64,000 nucleotides of DNA. It comes from Ailurus styani. Lineage: Eukaryota > Chordata > Mammalia > Carnivora > Ailuridae. The notes beneath the pieces were generated by a model. The model was not told the origin of the DNA and made no database searches. It saw only the letters and a program-made list of their open reading frames with translations. The stretch's first letter is position 1, and each line of letters opens with the position of its first letter. The translations under genes and the position numbers were made by a program. Positions 50,610-61,650 of the stretch are shown here, one piece after another. Location of the stretch: NCBI GenBank assembly GCA_002007465.1, contig LNAC01000136.1, positions 310,001-374,000 of the forward strand, read 5' to 3'.

Positions 50610-51776
50610 AAACCAAGACCTTGCTGGAAGACACACGTGCACACACACACACACACCCACAGAGAAGTGGGGGCTGGTTTCAAATGGGGAAGCTGAGAGT
50701 GGGGTAACGGGAAGCCTTAGAGCAGATTCAGAGTTCATGGAAGAAGTAAGTGAGCCCATTGATAACATGGATGTGTGCTTTTAGTAAGTACACTAAACAG
50801 AATTCTTTCTATTGCAGGTGGCAAGAACCCAGCTCTGACTGGCTTCAGTAAAGGGAATTGTCATTGGTTCATGCAACTGAAAACTCCGGGGGTAGATCAT
50901 TGTTAAGCATGATTAAATCCAGGAAGGATAGTGCCCCCAAGGAAAAGCAGGGACTTGGGTACCAAAAGATTGATGAATGGATTCTGGGGAGCCAACATGC
51001 CCAATAATTAGTAAATATTCCAGAAATGGTTTAGAATGGGAAAGGTAAAACTCATACGTTTCCAATATATTTGATGGACACTGCTATTTACGTCTGAAAG
51101 ATGTATCAAAGTTGTGATGAAGACCCCAACTCAAGAGGCCAGTTCAATTCTAAGATAGAAATCTTAGCCTCAATTCTAAATCCTCAGGAAGGAATCCTGA
51201 TCGGTCCACTGTGTCCAGGAGTGATCCATCGAATCAGCAGTGGCCAGGGAGACAGGGCCACCTACTCTGAAAATGACAATGGGCCAATGAATGGGAAAGA
51301 GGAGATCTACTCAGAGAAGTAGAAATCACTGTGAGAGAGGGTCATGGCCAAAAATGTGAATGGAAGACTCCTCCAGGTAGGTCCTGGCCCTTTAATTTTT
51401 CAGAAGCACCAATGGGACACAAAACAGTGACTGGCAAGAATACCATCAACATTTCCCTCCATTTAGCTAAGATCTTTAGACTGTGAATTGGCCTGGGAGA
51501 GGTAGCAATCTGTCATACTCAGGAAGGCAGCCAAGTCACTAGCCAAAGGCAGCTCAATGCTAAAGAGCCAGAGAAGCAGGCACTGGTAGAGAAAATCAGT
51601 AACTTTCTACCTAGGGGACTTACAAATCCTCCATCTGGCTGTATACAGGTACCCTCTTACTGGGGAGACCAGTAAATCCCGATAAATTGGGAGTACATGA
51701 CAAGTTAATTTTTTTTACCTAGTAGAAAATGTAAATAATATAAAAACAAAGCTGATCACCAATTTTCTAAGTCCTA
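50610..51776. other. No recognised feature, short (CA)n
   Basis: About 1.15 kb. A (CA)n lies at 50640-50656. The stretch around 50820-50940 ('gggaattgtcattggttcatgcaactgaaaactccgggggtag') resembles a dispersed mammalian repeat I cannot name. A plus-strand frame 51101-51322 has no supporting signals. Confidence 0.35.
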
Positions 51777-51915
51777 GTTCTTTTTAAATAAACTTTTGGT
51801 TTTAGAATTGTCTCAGATTTATACAAAAGTGCAAAACAGTAGAGACTGCCCGTGTCCTCTGCCCTCAGTTTCCCTTCTTGTTAACATCTTACGTTTCTCT
51901 CATACTCGCTGGTAT
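51777..51915 (-). mobile_element. Old LINE-1 3' UTR, antisense
   Basis: 'aaacttttggttttagaattgtctcagatttatacaaaagtgcaaaacagtagagactgcccgtgtcctctgccctcagtttcccttcttgttaacatcttacg' is the motif also seen at 30125 and 55505. Confidence 0.85.
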
Positions 51916-51927
51916 ATGAAGTATGTT

Positions 51928-52390
51928 ACTCACCTATCCCTGTGTTGATGCTGAATGACAAACAACCCTCCAAATCTCAGTGACTTGTAACAGCAAACAT
52001 TTATTTCTTGCCCAGCTGTCTGCAGGTCAGTTAGCATTTGCTGAGACTCTTGACTCTAACTGAGTTCGGTTTGGCTTGGCTCCAGGCCACAGCTCTATTT
52101 CAGGTCTATTCCACTGGCCTTTTATTCTAGAACCTAGCTGAAAAGCTAGGTAAATGTGGGACATATTCTTTCTACAGGTGGATGGCAGAGGTATGATAGG
52201 GCTGGTGTGACTTGTGAGACCACAGCTCAGAGCTGAAACTGTTGCTGTTACTCTTGTTCCAAGGGCCGAAACAAGTCCCATGGCCAAATTCAACATCCTT
52301 GGGGAAGGGAGGATACTCCACACCATGCATAGCAAAGGAAGGAACAGAGGACTGTGTGCAAATAATGCTTCCACAGCAAGTAGCCTAAGA
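51928..52390 (+). mobile_element. MLT1-like LTR, diverged
   Basis: 'gatgctgaatgacaaacaaccctccaaatctcagtgacttgtaacagcaaacatttatttc', 'ctgcaggtcagttagcatttgctgagactcttgactc', 'ggccacagctc', 'gggaagggaggatactcc' follow an MLT1-like LTR in sense. Terminal sequences are unclear. Two overlapping frames in it (52027-52462) are not genes. Confidence 0.55.
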
Positions 52391-52407
52391 GGTAGGCAGA
52401 TTTTCTT

Positions 52408-52838
52408 TTCAAGATTTATTTCTTTAACAAGACAAAATCAGAGAGGGAGACAAAGCATATGAGACTCTTAATCATAGGAAACAATCTGAGGGTTGCTGGA
52501 AGGGGGGTGAGAGGATGGGGTAACTGGGTGATGGCCGTTACCTCCCGTTAGAGGGCACCGGATGTAATGAGTACAGGGTGTTATACAAGACTGATGAATC
52601 ACTGAACTCTACCTCTGAAACTAATAATATACTATCTGTTAATTAACTGGAATTAAATTTTTAAAAAAGATTTACTTATTTGAGGTAGGGTCAGAGAGAA
52701 AGGGAGAGAGAAACTCAAGCAGACTCCACATTGAGTGCAGAGCCTGACTGCACAGGGCTTGATCTCACCACCTCCAGATCAGACCTGAGCCAAAACCAAG
52801 AGTCAGATCCATATCCAACTGCTCCACCCATATGCCCT
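52408..52838 (-). mobile_element. CAN-SINE, older type, split by a LINE-1 end
   Basis: Two pieces: 52408-52425 (tail end 'tcaagatttatttcttt') and 52667-52838 ('aagatttacttatttgaggtaggg', 'ctgcacagggcttgatctcaccacctccagatcagacctgagcc', degenerate head 'ccaactgctccacccatatgccc'). ggtaggcagattttctt (52391-52407) and ggtgggcagatttcctt (52839-52855) are the SINE's TSD with two changes. Confidence 0.9.
52426..52666 (+). mobile_element. LINE-1 3' UTR, sense, inserted in the SINE tail
   Basis: 'gggagacaaagcatatgagactcttaatcataggaaacaatctgagggttgctgg', 'gatgtaatgagtacagggtgttatacaagactgatgaatcactgaactctacctctgaaactaataatatactatctgttaattaactgg' is a LINE-1 3' end. aagatttatttcttt (52411-52425) and aagatttacttattt (52667-52681) are the duplicated SINE target. 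Confidence 0.92.
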
Positions 52839-52855
52839 GGTGGGCAGATTTCCTT

Positions 52856-53435
52856 AAAACCAAGAACCCTCCAGGGAAAACGGGGCATAGGAGTCAGACC
52901 TCTTAGAAGTTTGGAATTACTAAAGCATTATTGGATGAACTGGGGTGGTCCTAACCAAAGTAAGGTGCATGGAGGGACAAAAAGCCCTCTGATATAAAAA
53001 AAAATAAATAAAAAATCATCATAAGGCTAGAAATAGAGGGGATTGGTGGAAGCTGTTTTTAGGCACACATTGAGCTACTACTAGAACACTTCGCAAACAT
53101 CTGGAGGTGGGGGAATGGAGATGATTCTTGCTATATGTAAAAAGTGTCCCTAAAAGGGCATTAACATTAGGAGCTCCAGCCTGTCCCCTGAATCCCAGCC
53201 TCTGCACAGGACCAGTGAAGGCCAGTCTGAAAACAGAACCTTGCACTGAACCCACTGCTCCTCCAGCTCCATATTGACCCTATGGGGCAATGAAGGACCT
53301 ATCAGGGAAATGGCTACTTTTCCCTCTCTACTTTTCAGGGCGAAAGTAAGATCGATCCCTTAGACATAGTAAGCATTACCCCTCTGGGGGCCTCAGCCTT
53401 AGCATGAGGAACTCAGGGAGTAAACACATGCTTCC
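52856..53435. other. No recognised feature
   Basis: About 580 bases, unassigned; an A-rich aaaaaaaataaataaaaaa lies at 52998-53016. Confidence 0.35.
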
Positions 53436-53652
53436 TTTTTTTTTTTTTTTTTTAAGATTTTATTTATTTATTTGACACACACAGAGAGAGATCAGATCAC
53501 AAGTAGGCAGAGAGGCAGGCAGAGAGAGAGGAGGAAGCAGGCTCCCTGCTGAGCAGAGAGCCCGATGCGATGCGGGCCTCCATCCCAGGACCCTGAGATC
53601 AGGACCTGAGCTGAAGGCAGAGGCTTTAACCCACTGAGCCACCCAGGCACCC
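53436..53652 (-). mobile_element. CAN-SINE, mustelid type, perfect 15-bp TSD
   Basis: Antisense: T20 tail, 'gatcagatcacaagtaggcagagaggcaggcagag', a private gatgc duplication in 'cccgatgcgatgcgggcctcc', head 'ttaacccactgagccacccaggcaccc'. taaacacatgcttcc is exactly repeated at 53421-53435 and 53653-53667. Confidence 0.97.
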
Positions 53653-53667
53653 TAAACACATGCTTCC

Positions 53668-54393
53668 AATGAACAGGAATGTTTCCTTCTTGGAGGGGTT
53701 CTTATATAAATAATCTAAATTATTTTGCAGGCCAAGTATAAAGCAGCAGGTCCTGTTAATTAGGTGGGAGTAAATAAGACATTGTCCCTCCTTTTGAGGA
53801 TTTTACGGTGCTTGAGGGAATACATGTGAAACGAGGGTGCAAACTTAGATGTTTTGCATGTCTTTTGGCTCAACTATTCTATAATTTTAAGATGTGACAC
53901 ATCTTCCCCGTGCATAGTACTTGTTTAGCAAGCCAAATGTGCAATGTGCAAGCTGTTTCATGCCAATGTCAGCCCTCCCTGTAGGGTAGAGATTTGAGTA
54001 TCTACTGATCTATAACGTCAGCTACCCAGTTGCAACATTAAACAGCAAGTTGGATGACTTGCCAACTTATATGAGAAAGTACCTGACATTTCAAAATGCA
54101 TAGCTCCGGGCAAGGCTAAATCCTGAAGTCTAATGGGAGTCATTGTTCTCCTGACAGTATGCAAGCCTGACTACTATGTTTTACTGTATGGACTAGATTG
54201 GTATTTTAATGACAAAGAGAGATGTGTGAAAATACAGTTAGCATTAGTGTCACTCCCTGGCTCCTTGGAGTTGTCAAGGCTCAAACAGCCAAGCCCCAGG
54301 CAATTTCTAAGTCAGTATGGACCATAGCCCTGCACTCACTACAATCCCAGTCATATCGATAGTGGGACCCTGAGCTAGTGTGCTTGCTCTACA
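53668..54393. other. No recognised feature
   Basis: About 725 bases, unassigned. Confidence 0.35.
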
Positions 54394-54410
54394 GAAAGAA
54401 CTGGCTTTCT

Positions 54411-54591
54411 GGGGCTCCTGGGTGACTCGATTAAGCGTCCGACTCCTGATTGCAGCTCAGGGCATGATCTCAGGGTCGTGGACTCGAGCTCTGCATGGGG
54501 CTCTGCTTGAGATTCTCTACCTCTACCGCTCCCCCTGTGCACGCCCTCTCTCAAATAAATAAATCTTAAAAAAAAAAAAAAAAAAAAAAAG
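54411..54591 (+). mobile_element. CAN-SINE, older type, A22 tail, 17-bp TSD
   Basis: Head 'ggggctcctgggtgactcgattaagcgtccgactcctgattgcagctcagg', 'cgtggactcgagctctgcatggggctctgcttgag', tail AAATAAATAAATC plus a long A run. gaaagaactggctttct (54394-54410) and gaaagagctggctttct (54592-54608) flank it. Confidence 0.97.
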
Positions 54592-54608
54592 GAAAGAGCT
54601 GGCTTTCT

Positions 54609-55504
54609 GTTTTGGTTACCTGATTCCACTGCAGGTTTTCAGAGGGGCTCGGGTCTTAGGCTCAGTTCCACACCATGTGGCTGGGATGGTCCTAAAGTGC
54701 CCAGATCTGTCCAGCTTACTCATCTCAAAAGGTAGCTAGCTACAAATCTCCTATTTCCAGCTGATGGATAATGTTCTATGAAAACTCAGAAGCCTCACAA
54801 GCTCACGTATCTTTGAATAATGGTGGTGCCATGAGGCCCCTTGGGTTGTTTTCTACCCACTTGAGAAGATCCCTTGGCGTAAGCAACCCTGAGTCTGGAC
54901 TGAATGGACCACACTGGTATTCATACTATTTGTCTCTATAATTGGGTTGAAGAGTCTTTCTCAATCCCAGTCCCAGCACTGAAGACCCAATATGGTTCCA
55001 AGCTGACCTATCCATGTTATAAAAATGGCATCTTTGTGTGTCTTCACAGAGAATAATAAATATATTTATGTTAAATGAATCCTATTGGTATTTTTCTTTC
55101 TAATGCTGTATTATCATCAGAAATGACAGAACTCTTAAGGTTTATGCTTGTGAGAGTTTTGCCCCTAGCTTCAATCCCAACATTTTTTGGAATCTTGAGA
55201 AATTAGATTGCCAAACTACCCATGGATTATTTATGCAAGACAGTGAAATTATTTAATCAAAATGTAAAAACAAGGAAGCTTGGGACTCTTACTGAGTCAG
55301 TGATCAAATCACTGTTAGATAATATGAAAATTATCTGCTAGAAAATTTCTAGAGGTTGCTGTCAGACACCATAAATTACCATACAACATTAAATAATCAG
55401 GGGTAGTTATGGAAATGAATATTTTAAAAGCAGAATTGTGACTGGGAACAGTGACCTTTACTTTGGTAAATAAGTATATTTTTTCAAGATAAATAATACT
55501 TTAA
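54609..55504. other. No recognised feature
   Basis: About 900 bases, AT-rich toward the right, unassigned. Confidence 0.35.
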
Positions 55505-56825
55505 TGTAATATTTTTGTTTATTTTTATGAGACTATATTGGTACATTATTATTAACTGAAGTCCATAGTTTTCGTAAGGATTCATTCTTTGTGTTATATA
55601 TTCTATGAGTTTTGACAAATGTATGGCGATGTTTTCCCACCATTACAGTATAAAACAGAATAATCTCAGTGCCTTAAAAATCCCCTGTGCTCCAATCTTC
55701 ATCCCTCTCTCCCTCTCCTGAAAACCTGGCAACCACCGATCTTTTTACTGTCTCCAGAGTTTTGTCTTTTCCGGAATGTCACAGAGTTGGAATCAGAATG
55801 TAGCCTTTTTAGATTGGCTTCTTTCACTTAACAATATGCATTTCAATTTCCTTCATGTCTTTTTGTGATTTGATAGCTCATTTCTTTCCATTGTCTGGAT
55901 GTCACACAGTTTATGCACCCATTCACCCACTGAAAGACTCCTTGGTTGCTTCCAAGTTTTGGCAGTTTTGAGGAAGGCTGCTACAAACATCTGGGTACAG
56001 GTTTTTGAATGTATAAGTTTTCACCTCCTTTGGGCAAATACCAAGGAATTGTAATTGTTGGATCGTATGTTAAGATTATGTTTAGTTTTATAAGAAACTG
56101 TCAAACTGTCTTCCCAAGTGGCTCTGCCATTTTGCATTCCCACCAGCAAATGAATGAAAATTTCTGTTTTTCCACATCCTTGCTAGCATTTGACATTGTC
56201 AGTGTTTTGGATTTTAGCCATTCTAACAGGCAGGTGGTTGTACCTCATTGCTGATTTAAATCTGTAATTCTCTAATGACATGTGATGTTGAGCATTTTGT
56301 ATACATTTCGTTGCCATCTCTCTTCTTGGGTGAGGTGTCTGTTCAGATCTCTTGCCCATTTGTAAGTTGTGCTGTCTGTTCTCCTTTTGTTAAGTTTTGA
56401 GAGTTCTTTCTGTATTTTGGATACCGCACTTTCATCAGATATGCATTTTGTAAATATTTTCTTCCCATATATGGCTTGTCTTTTCATTCTTTGAACAGAG
56501 GCTTTCACAGAGAAGTTGTTTTTTTTTTTAAAGATTTTATTTATTTATTTGACACACAGAGAGAGATTACAAGCAGGCAGAGAGACAGGGAGAGGAGGAA
56601 GCAGGCTGCCTGCTGAGCAGAGAGCCCGATGCGGGCCTCGATCCCAGGACGCTGAGATCATGACCTGAGCCGAAAGCAGAGGCTTTAACCCACTGAGCCA
56701 CCCAGGCACCCATCACAGAGAAGTTTTTAAGTTTAAATTCAACTTCTTCTTTCATGGATCATACTTTTGGTGTTGTATCTAAAAAGTCATCACTAAATGC
56801 AAGGACACCTAGATTTTCTAATAAA
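55505..56825 (-). mobile_element. Old LINE-1, antisense, split by a SINE
   Basis: 3' UTR motif 'gagactatattggtacattattattaactgaagtcc', then ORF2-end motifs 'ggcaaccaccgatctttttactgtctcc', 'cattgtctggatgtcacacagtttatgcacccattcaccc', 'ggtaattgttggatcgtatg'-like, 'caagtggctctgccattttgcattcccaccagc', 'gggtgaggtgtctgttcagatc', 'tttgtaaatattttcttcccatatatggc'. The element continues after the SINE at 56518 to 'ggtgttgtatctaaaaagtcatcac'. Dead. Confidence 0.93.
56518..56712 (-). mobile_element. CAN-SINE, mustelid type, perfect 13-bp TSD
   Basis: Antisense: 'attacaagcaggcagagagacaggg', 'gcgggcctcgatcccaggacgctgagatcatgacctgagccg', head 'ttaacccactgagccacccaggcaccc'. tcacagagaagtt at 56505-56517 and 56713-56725. 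Confidence 0.97.
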
Positions 56826-56932
56826 TGTATCCTTTTATTTTGCTATAATATACTTAACATAAAAGTTGCCATTTTAACCATTTGTTTGTGTAAAGTCCAT
56901 TCACGTGTTGTGCATCTAATAAGCGTATATTT
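56826..56932 (-). mobile_element. LINE-1 3' UTR-like fragment, antisense
   Basis: 'gctataatatacttaacataaaagttgccattttaaccatttgtttgtgtaaagtccattcacgtgttgtgc' is a known old LINE-1 3' UTR motif in antisense. Confidence 0.75.
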
Positions 56933-57122
56933 TTTTAACTTGAGAGAGAGAGGGCTTGCTCACAAGCGAGCAGGAGGGGGCGGGGGAGAGGGAGAGAATC
57001 CCAAGCGGACTCCCCGCTGAGGGCGGAGCTATAGGCAGGGCTCAATCTCGTGACCTTGAGATCATGACTTGAGCAGAAATCAAGAGTCAGTCCCTCAAGC
57101 AACTGAGCCACCCAGGTGCCCC
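56933..57122 (-). mobile_element. CAN-SINE, older type
   Basis: Antisense: 'tttttaacttgagagagagagg', 'caagcggactccccgctgagggcggagc', 'cagggctcaatctcgtgaccttgagatcatgacttgagcagaaatcaagagtc', head 'caactgagccacccaggtgcccc'. Flanks taagcgtatatttttt and taaatgtatttttaa. Confidence 0.95.
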
Positions 57123-57134
57123 TAAATGTATTTT

Positions 57135-57580
57135 TAAATACTTATTTTTTTGTAATTTCAAAAGTAAAATAGGTTCACTTTGAAACTTTAAAAAATACAG
57201 AAGAACAGAAAGTATAAAGTAAAAATCACCCATAGTTCCCCTTCCAGGAGATACAGCTGTTGATATTTCAGTACACAGCCTTCCAAACACACACACGTAC
57301 ACGTGTGTACATACACGTACACAATTCCCATTATTAATGTATAACATGCTGAAAAATGTAATTGGGGTCATTCTGTTCACATTGCTTGATAACTTGCTTT
57401 TTAAAATTTAACAATGTATTTAATTTGACATTTCATTTTCCACCATTATTACTATATTTTATATAGCATGATTATTCATTATTACTTCATATTCTGTCAT
57501 ATAGATATAATGTATTTAGCCAGTTCCCTAAAATTTGACTCATGCATTGATTTCTAGAAATGTCATTGTGAAGTTAAAAG
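57135..57580 (-). mobile_element. Probable old LINE-1 3' UTR, antisense
   Basis: 'acttatttttttgtaatttcaaaagtaaaatagg', 'aatacagaagaacagaaagtataaagtaaaaatcacccatagttccccttcc', 'acattgcttgataacttgctttttaaaatttaacaatg', 'tgatttctagaaatgtcattgtg'. A palindromic cacacacgtacacgtgtgtac lies at 57288-57308. Confidence 0.65.
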
Positions 57581-57739
57581 ATATACATATATTCATGTAT
57601 GTATATATGTACATATGTATTTACTGTCACCAAATTGCTCTCCTGAAAAGTGAGGACAATTTACAAGATAAGAGGACGCCCATTTTGTCACACTATCACC
57701 AATGCTTGACAATTAGTTAAGAAAGAAAAAGGAATCACC

Positions 57740-57935
57740 GGGGCACCTGAGTGGCTCAGTGGGTTAAAGCCTCTGCCTTCAGCTCAGGTCATGATCCCAG
57801 GGTCCTGGGGTCGAGCCCCGCATCAGGCTCCCTGCTCAGTGGGGACCCTGCCTCCTCTTCTCTCTGCCTGCCTCTCTGCCTACTTCTGATCTCTCTGTCA
57901 AGTAAATAAATTTTTAAAATCTTAAAAAAAAAAAA
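57740..57935 (+). mobile_element. CAN-SINE, mustelid type, 15-bp TSD
   Basis: Head 'ggggcacctgagtggctcagtgggttaaagcctctgccttcagctcagg', 'ctctctgcctgcctctctgcctacttctgatc', tail AAATAAATTTTTAAAATC. gaaaaaggaatcacc (57725-57739) and gaaaaagaaatcacc (57936-57950). Confidence 0.97.
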
Positions 57936-59328
57936 GAAAAAGAAATCACCAAACAGAATGTATCAATCTAGTTTGCAAGATGAGAAAATGGAAGGAGGGG
58001 CCATATTCAGCAACCTGAAGAGAAAAATTAAAATAGTCACCTTCTAAAAGCACCAAATCTGGAAGAAATTTAAGAGCTCAGCTCAATATTTGAGAAACAA
58101 GGACCATTTCCATTAAATAACATACTTTAAAGGAAAGCCTTATTGCCTTAGTCTTAAAAAGTACACAAATGTGAATTTCATGTCTAGAAAACCAGTATTT
58201 CAAAATTTTCATTGTTTTAACCTGTATTTTTTTCCTCCAAAGCACTAAGCCATTTAAATACCAAGCCATGTGAATTGTCAGTTTCTGCCACAATCACATT
58301 CTCAGTGATTTGAGCATAAGGACATGTCCATACATAGGACGAGACTTTACGGTCTGGTTTTGCAACAGTCATTATGAGATGGCTACATCATCATTTTCAA
58401 TGCCTGCATGAGCCTTCTTAAATGACAAGCGGGGTTATTTTTTCTAGTATGAATGTTATTTATCACATGAAGTTTGGATAAATCACTGATGTCAATTATA
58501 AGACTTCCTACTTTTGTTGAAATTAATTGAATTGGCCACCAACAATAGAACACTGCCTCTGAGGGTTTTTTTCCCTCCTCCAATTTCAGAGACTTCCAAA
58601 GATTCGCAAGAAATCAATCACAAAAGTTTTCCTGGGAAGACATTTTTTTTAACGTTTAAATTTTCTGTAAATGTCAAACTATCATATTTGTATATTTTAA
58701 AAAGGCAATAATTTATAATGTAGTTGAACTTTAAATTTTTGCAAAGGGAATGAAACCTTGCAAGGCATCTAGGTGATGTTCTACGGATCTTTATTGTCAC
58801 ACACTGTGAAAATGTGCAAGCACTTATTACTTGGCATACAGCTATTTAAATGATCCCTTGCAGACAGAAATTGAACCACATGCTTATTTGGGTCACGCAC
58901 TTCACCAGAATCCATACAAGAATTAAGCGTGGTATTGACTATGAAGCCAGTTTTGATAACCTTGACCTTTTGCGAATCAGTTAGGAAGTGTCACTTGAAG
59001 ACTGTGTACCGTTAACTAGCAGAAATATATCCCGCGCTGGAGAATGTTTACATCTCACACTTTCTGTTTTCATTGACATGAAATTTGCATGGTGCTATCC
59101 ATTTATAAAGAAACGATTTCCACAGAATGTACTTGATTATTCCTCTCCCCCCTACTTTAGAGTGGGTGAACTACATCTAAGTTAGAAATCTCTTCCTTTA
59201 GAAAAGCTTATTATGAAGAAAAAACCCACAAGCTTCTTTCTCATTAACTTGAATGTGAAATTAGCGTTTTTCATAAGCTCCTCCAACACTTGAACTGTGT
59301 TTGAAATGAATAGCAAGCGAGCACTAAC

Positions 59329-59568
59329 TTTCTCCCGTAGTCTTGCCGGTGTAGTTGCTGAAGGTCAGGAGCTGCACCCTGCACAACTCCAATAGCACCC
59401 CAGGGTTCTCCAACGGCTGAAGGTTTGGAATGAGTCTAGGAAGCCCCTCCATCATTTTTGCCATCTTCAGCAGAATGAGATGCTGGGCTGGAGTTTCACG
59501 TAAATCAGTGTCCCAAATGTATCTGAGATAAACCTGGCTCACAGTGTCATTCAGCTGTTTGGCATTTA
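59329..59568 (-). CDS. Candidate exon, 240 bp, unidentified
   Basis: Seen: on the minus strand a frame is open across the whole segment, about 79 codons, with an aliphatic, helix-like composition (LRYIWDTDL, HLILLKMAKMMEG, GVLLELCRVQLL). Upstream stands gtaggtagcag, a weak acceptor after 'tctgtgctcactcgg'; downstream aaa|gttagt, a moderate donor at 59323-59328. It contains several CpGs. It lies 15 kb upstream (minus-strand sense) of the stronger candidate at 44293-44402, so the two could belong to one transcript. No known family matched. It may equally be chance or a relic. Confidence 0.25.
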
Positions 59569-59663
59569 CTGCTACCTACCCGAGTGAGCACAGATGCTTT
59601 TGTTTTCCCCACAGGAGAGGTCAAATCATACAACCCTGCTGGGAGGGGAGGTACCAGTTTGCT

Positions 59664-59697
59664 ACCGGCTCTCTAAGAGTACCGACTCTCTAAGAGT
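59664..59697. repeat. 17-bp tandem duplication
   Basis: accggctctctaagagt followed at once by accgactctctaagagt (one change). Confidence 0.95.
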
Positions 59698-61094
59698 ACA
59701 AATTTGGACAGGAAGGGTAGTAACCCTGCCCCCCCCCCCCCAGACATACTGGGATCCGTTCTTTTCCATGAGCTTGAGGTGCAGCTGTTGTGGGGTTTCT
59801 ATTAACCACCATCCCCTAGAATCTGTGCCTGCCAACTATCTACTGCTCCTTCTAACGTCAGCTGGACTAGGACTCCTGGGCAGCTGAAACCTACGTCCCA
59901 CCGTAGGTTCCAGATAAAGGAGAAGTTGGGACTCCAGGTAAGCGGTAGTTAAGTATCTTGCGTCTTTCCTACCTTCGTAGTGTCTCCTCTTTAAAACTCA
60001 TGTGTGGTTTTGTCTGACAGCCAGTGCCAGGGCTCACCAAGATTCCCAGTGCACCCCTGCTTCCGGGCGCAAGCCCATGCGACTTTAAGATGTGACAAGG
60101 AAACGGGGCCAAGGAAAATTTAATGACGGGCGCTGGACTACCCATCCTCTTTCCCCTCTGCCACAGCTATAGGCGATGCGGATCACTAACCTGGGCTTCC
60201 AGAGTGAGGACGATGTAGCTTGGAGCCCTCCCCCTGAGGTGCAATGGACATGTAGCATAAGGACGCGCAATATGAGTTTGTTTTAAACCCTTTAGATTTA
60301 GGGCATGTTTATTACTGCAGCATATCCTAGCCCAATTTAACAGACACACTTTCTGCTAAATGGGATTTGTGCTCCAGATTGTTTATTCATTTATTTGAGC
60401 CCCAAGGTGGAACTTTTTCTCACTCTGCAAGTGTGGCCCTGAGCCTGGATCTGCATCCTCCAGGCTGGGATCTGTTTGCCTACTTCCTTGTCTAATGCCT
60501 ACTGCTTCCTGATCTTGCAGACCGGATCCTTGCCTCTGAACTAGAGTGTCCGCTAGCCTATGGACAGATCTTATGCATACCCCTTGCCTACCTAATCCCT
60601 CGGTAGCCCGTAGTCTGGATCCACACTGCTGGCTCCTTCCCTTTGCTAGAACTTTCTTTCATAGCCCAGAATGGCTACAGATCGTCCTGGGTCTGCTGGG
60701 TGCTGTATATAATCTACAGCTGGGCCTTCTCGATCAGTCCTAAGCTGCAACAGCTTCTGCAGTACATACTCAGGGCCCTCCAGCGGTTCCAGACCTGGGT
60801 CTCGGCTCCCTCTGCTCTATTTGCCCTGTGCTGTCAGGTAGCCTTCCTTCCAGAATAAACACCATGTGACCAGTAGGGGCCAGCTGGGAGGAATGAGCCA
60901 TGAAGATTAACAGAGCAGGGGCTGGCAGGTGGTAAGAATTAGGGAGTTCGTTGAAGATGAAGAAATAGGATTATCTCTTCCCTATGTTTTCATAGTTTTT
61001 TAGTTTTGAAATTGCTGTGAAAATCATCTCTAAAGGACTTGAATCCTCTATCCCAGACGTTAAATTTCTGACTAGGATGGCAATATGGGGATGT

Positions 61095-61480
61095 GCGTAA
61101 AGATTTAAGGCAAGGATGTTTGTGAGAGTGCTGTTTATAACAGTGCAGAGAAAACATCACTACTTAATGTGTATCAATTAGGACAAAAGTGAATATAAAT
61201 TACTAAATGCTCATGTGATGAAATAACACATTATAAAATATGTTAGGATGAGAAAACAAAGTAGTAGATTACTAAGTAAAAACAGCAGTAGTTCAAAATG
61301 GGATGAGGTACCTAATTCTAACTATATTCAGAAATTCATATTTATGTTTGCATGGAAAATTTACAAATGATATAGCAAAATATTTGCCATGCTGGGCTTC
61401 AGAGTGATTTTACTTTCCTCCTTTATACTTATTATATTTCCCAAATTTCAACAATAAATATGAACTCTTTCCTAATAAAA
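61095..61480 (+). mobile_element. Old LINE-1 3' end, sense
   Basis: 'gatgtttgtgagagtgctgtttataacagtgcagagaaaac', 'gtgatgaaataacacattataaaatatg', 'gcttcagagtgattttactttcctcctttatacttattatatttcccaaatttcaacaataaatatg' match an L1M-age 3' end. Confidence 0.75.
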
Positions 61481-61535
61481 AATGTTATGAAATATGATAG
61501 ATTCTTGTCTCACATTGAGGTCTTTCATCCATTTT

Positions 61536-61650
61536 TTTTTTAATTTTATTTTTATTATTTGCCCAAGGGGTACAGGTCTGTGAATCATCAGGCTTACATC
61601 TTTCACAGCCCTCACCAAAGCACAAACCCTCCCCAATGTCCATAACCCAN
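61536..61650 (-). mobile_element. Nested LINE-1 3' UTR insertion, 5'-truncated
   Basis: T tail 'ttttttttaattttatttttattatttgcccaaggggtacagg', then 'tgtgaatcatcaggcttac', 'ctttcacagccctcaccaaagcacaaaccctccccaatgtccataaccca' and one N. ctttcatccatttt occurs at 61522-61535 and 61652-61665, and the ORF2 sequence reads correctly if the insert and one copy are removed. Confidence 0.9.
61650..61650. other. Single unresolved base
   Basis: One N at the 5' junction of the nested LINE-1. Confidence 1.

Larger units (their letters stand above)
57951..61094. other. 3.1 kb repeat-poor island
   Basis: No SINE, LINE-1 or LTR recognised. 58000-59300 is AT-rich with several homeodomain-like taat/atta sites. 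59300-60900 is richer in G+C and CpG, has a C14 run (59729-59742), a 17-bp tandem duplication (59664-59697) and scattered open frames, e.g. plus-strand 59594-59887 after an acceptor-like gttttccccacag at 59603-59615, and 60643-60858. I cannot assign any. Together with 44293-44402 this is where I would look for exons or regulatory elements. Confidence 0.45.

Noticed and set aside
57288..57308. Palindromic cacgtgtg region as a regulatory E-box cluster
   Set aside because: It is a CA/GT/AC microsatellite inside an old LINE-1 3' UTR; no other support.
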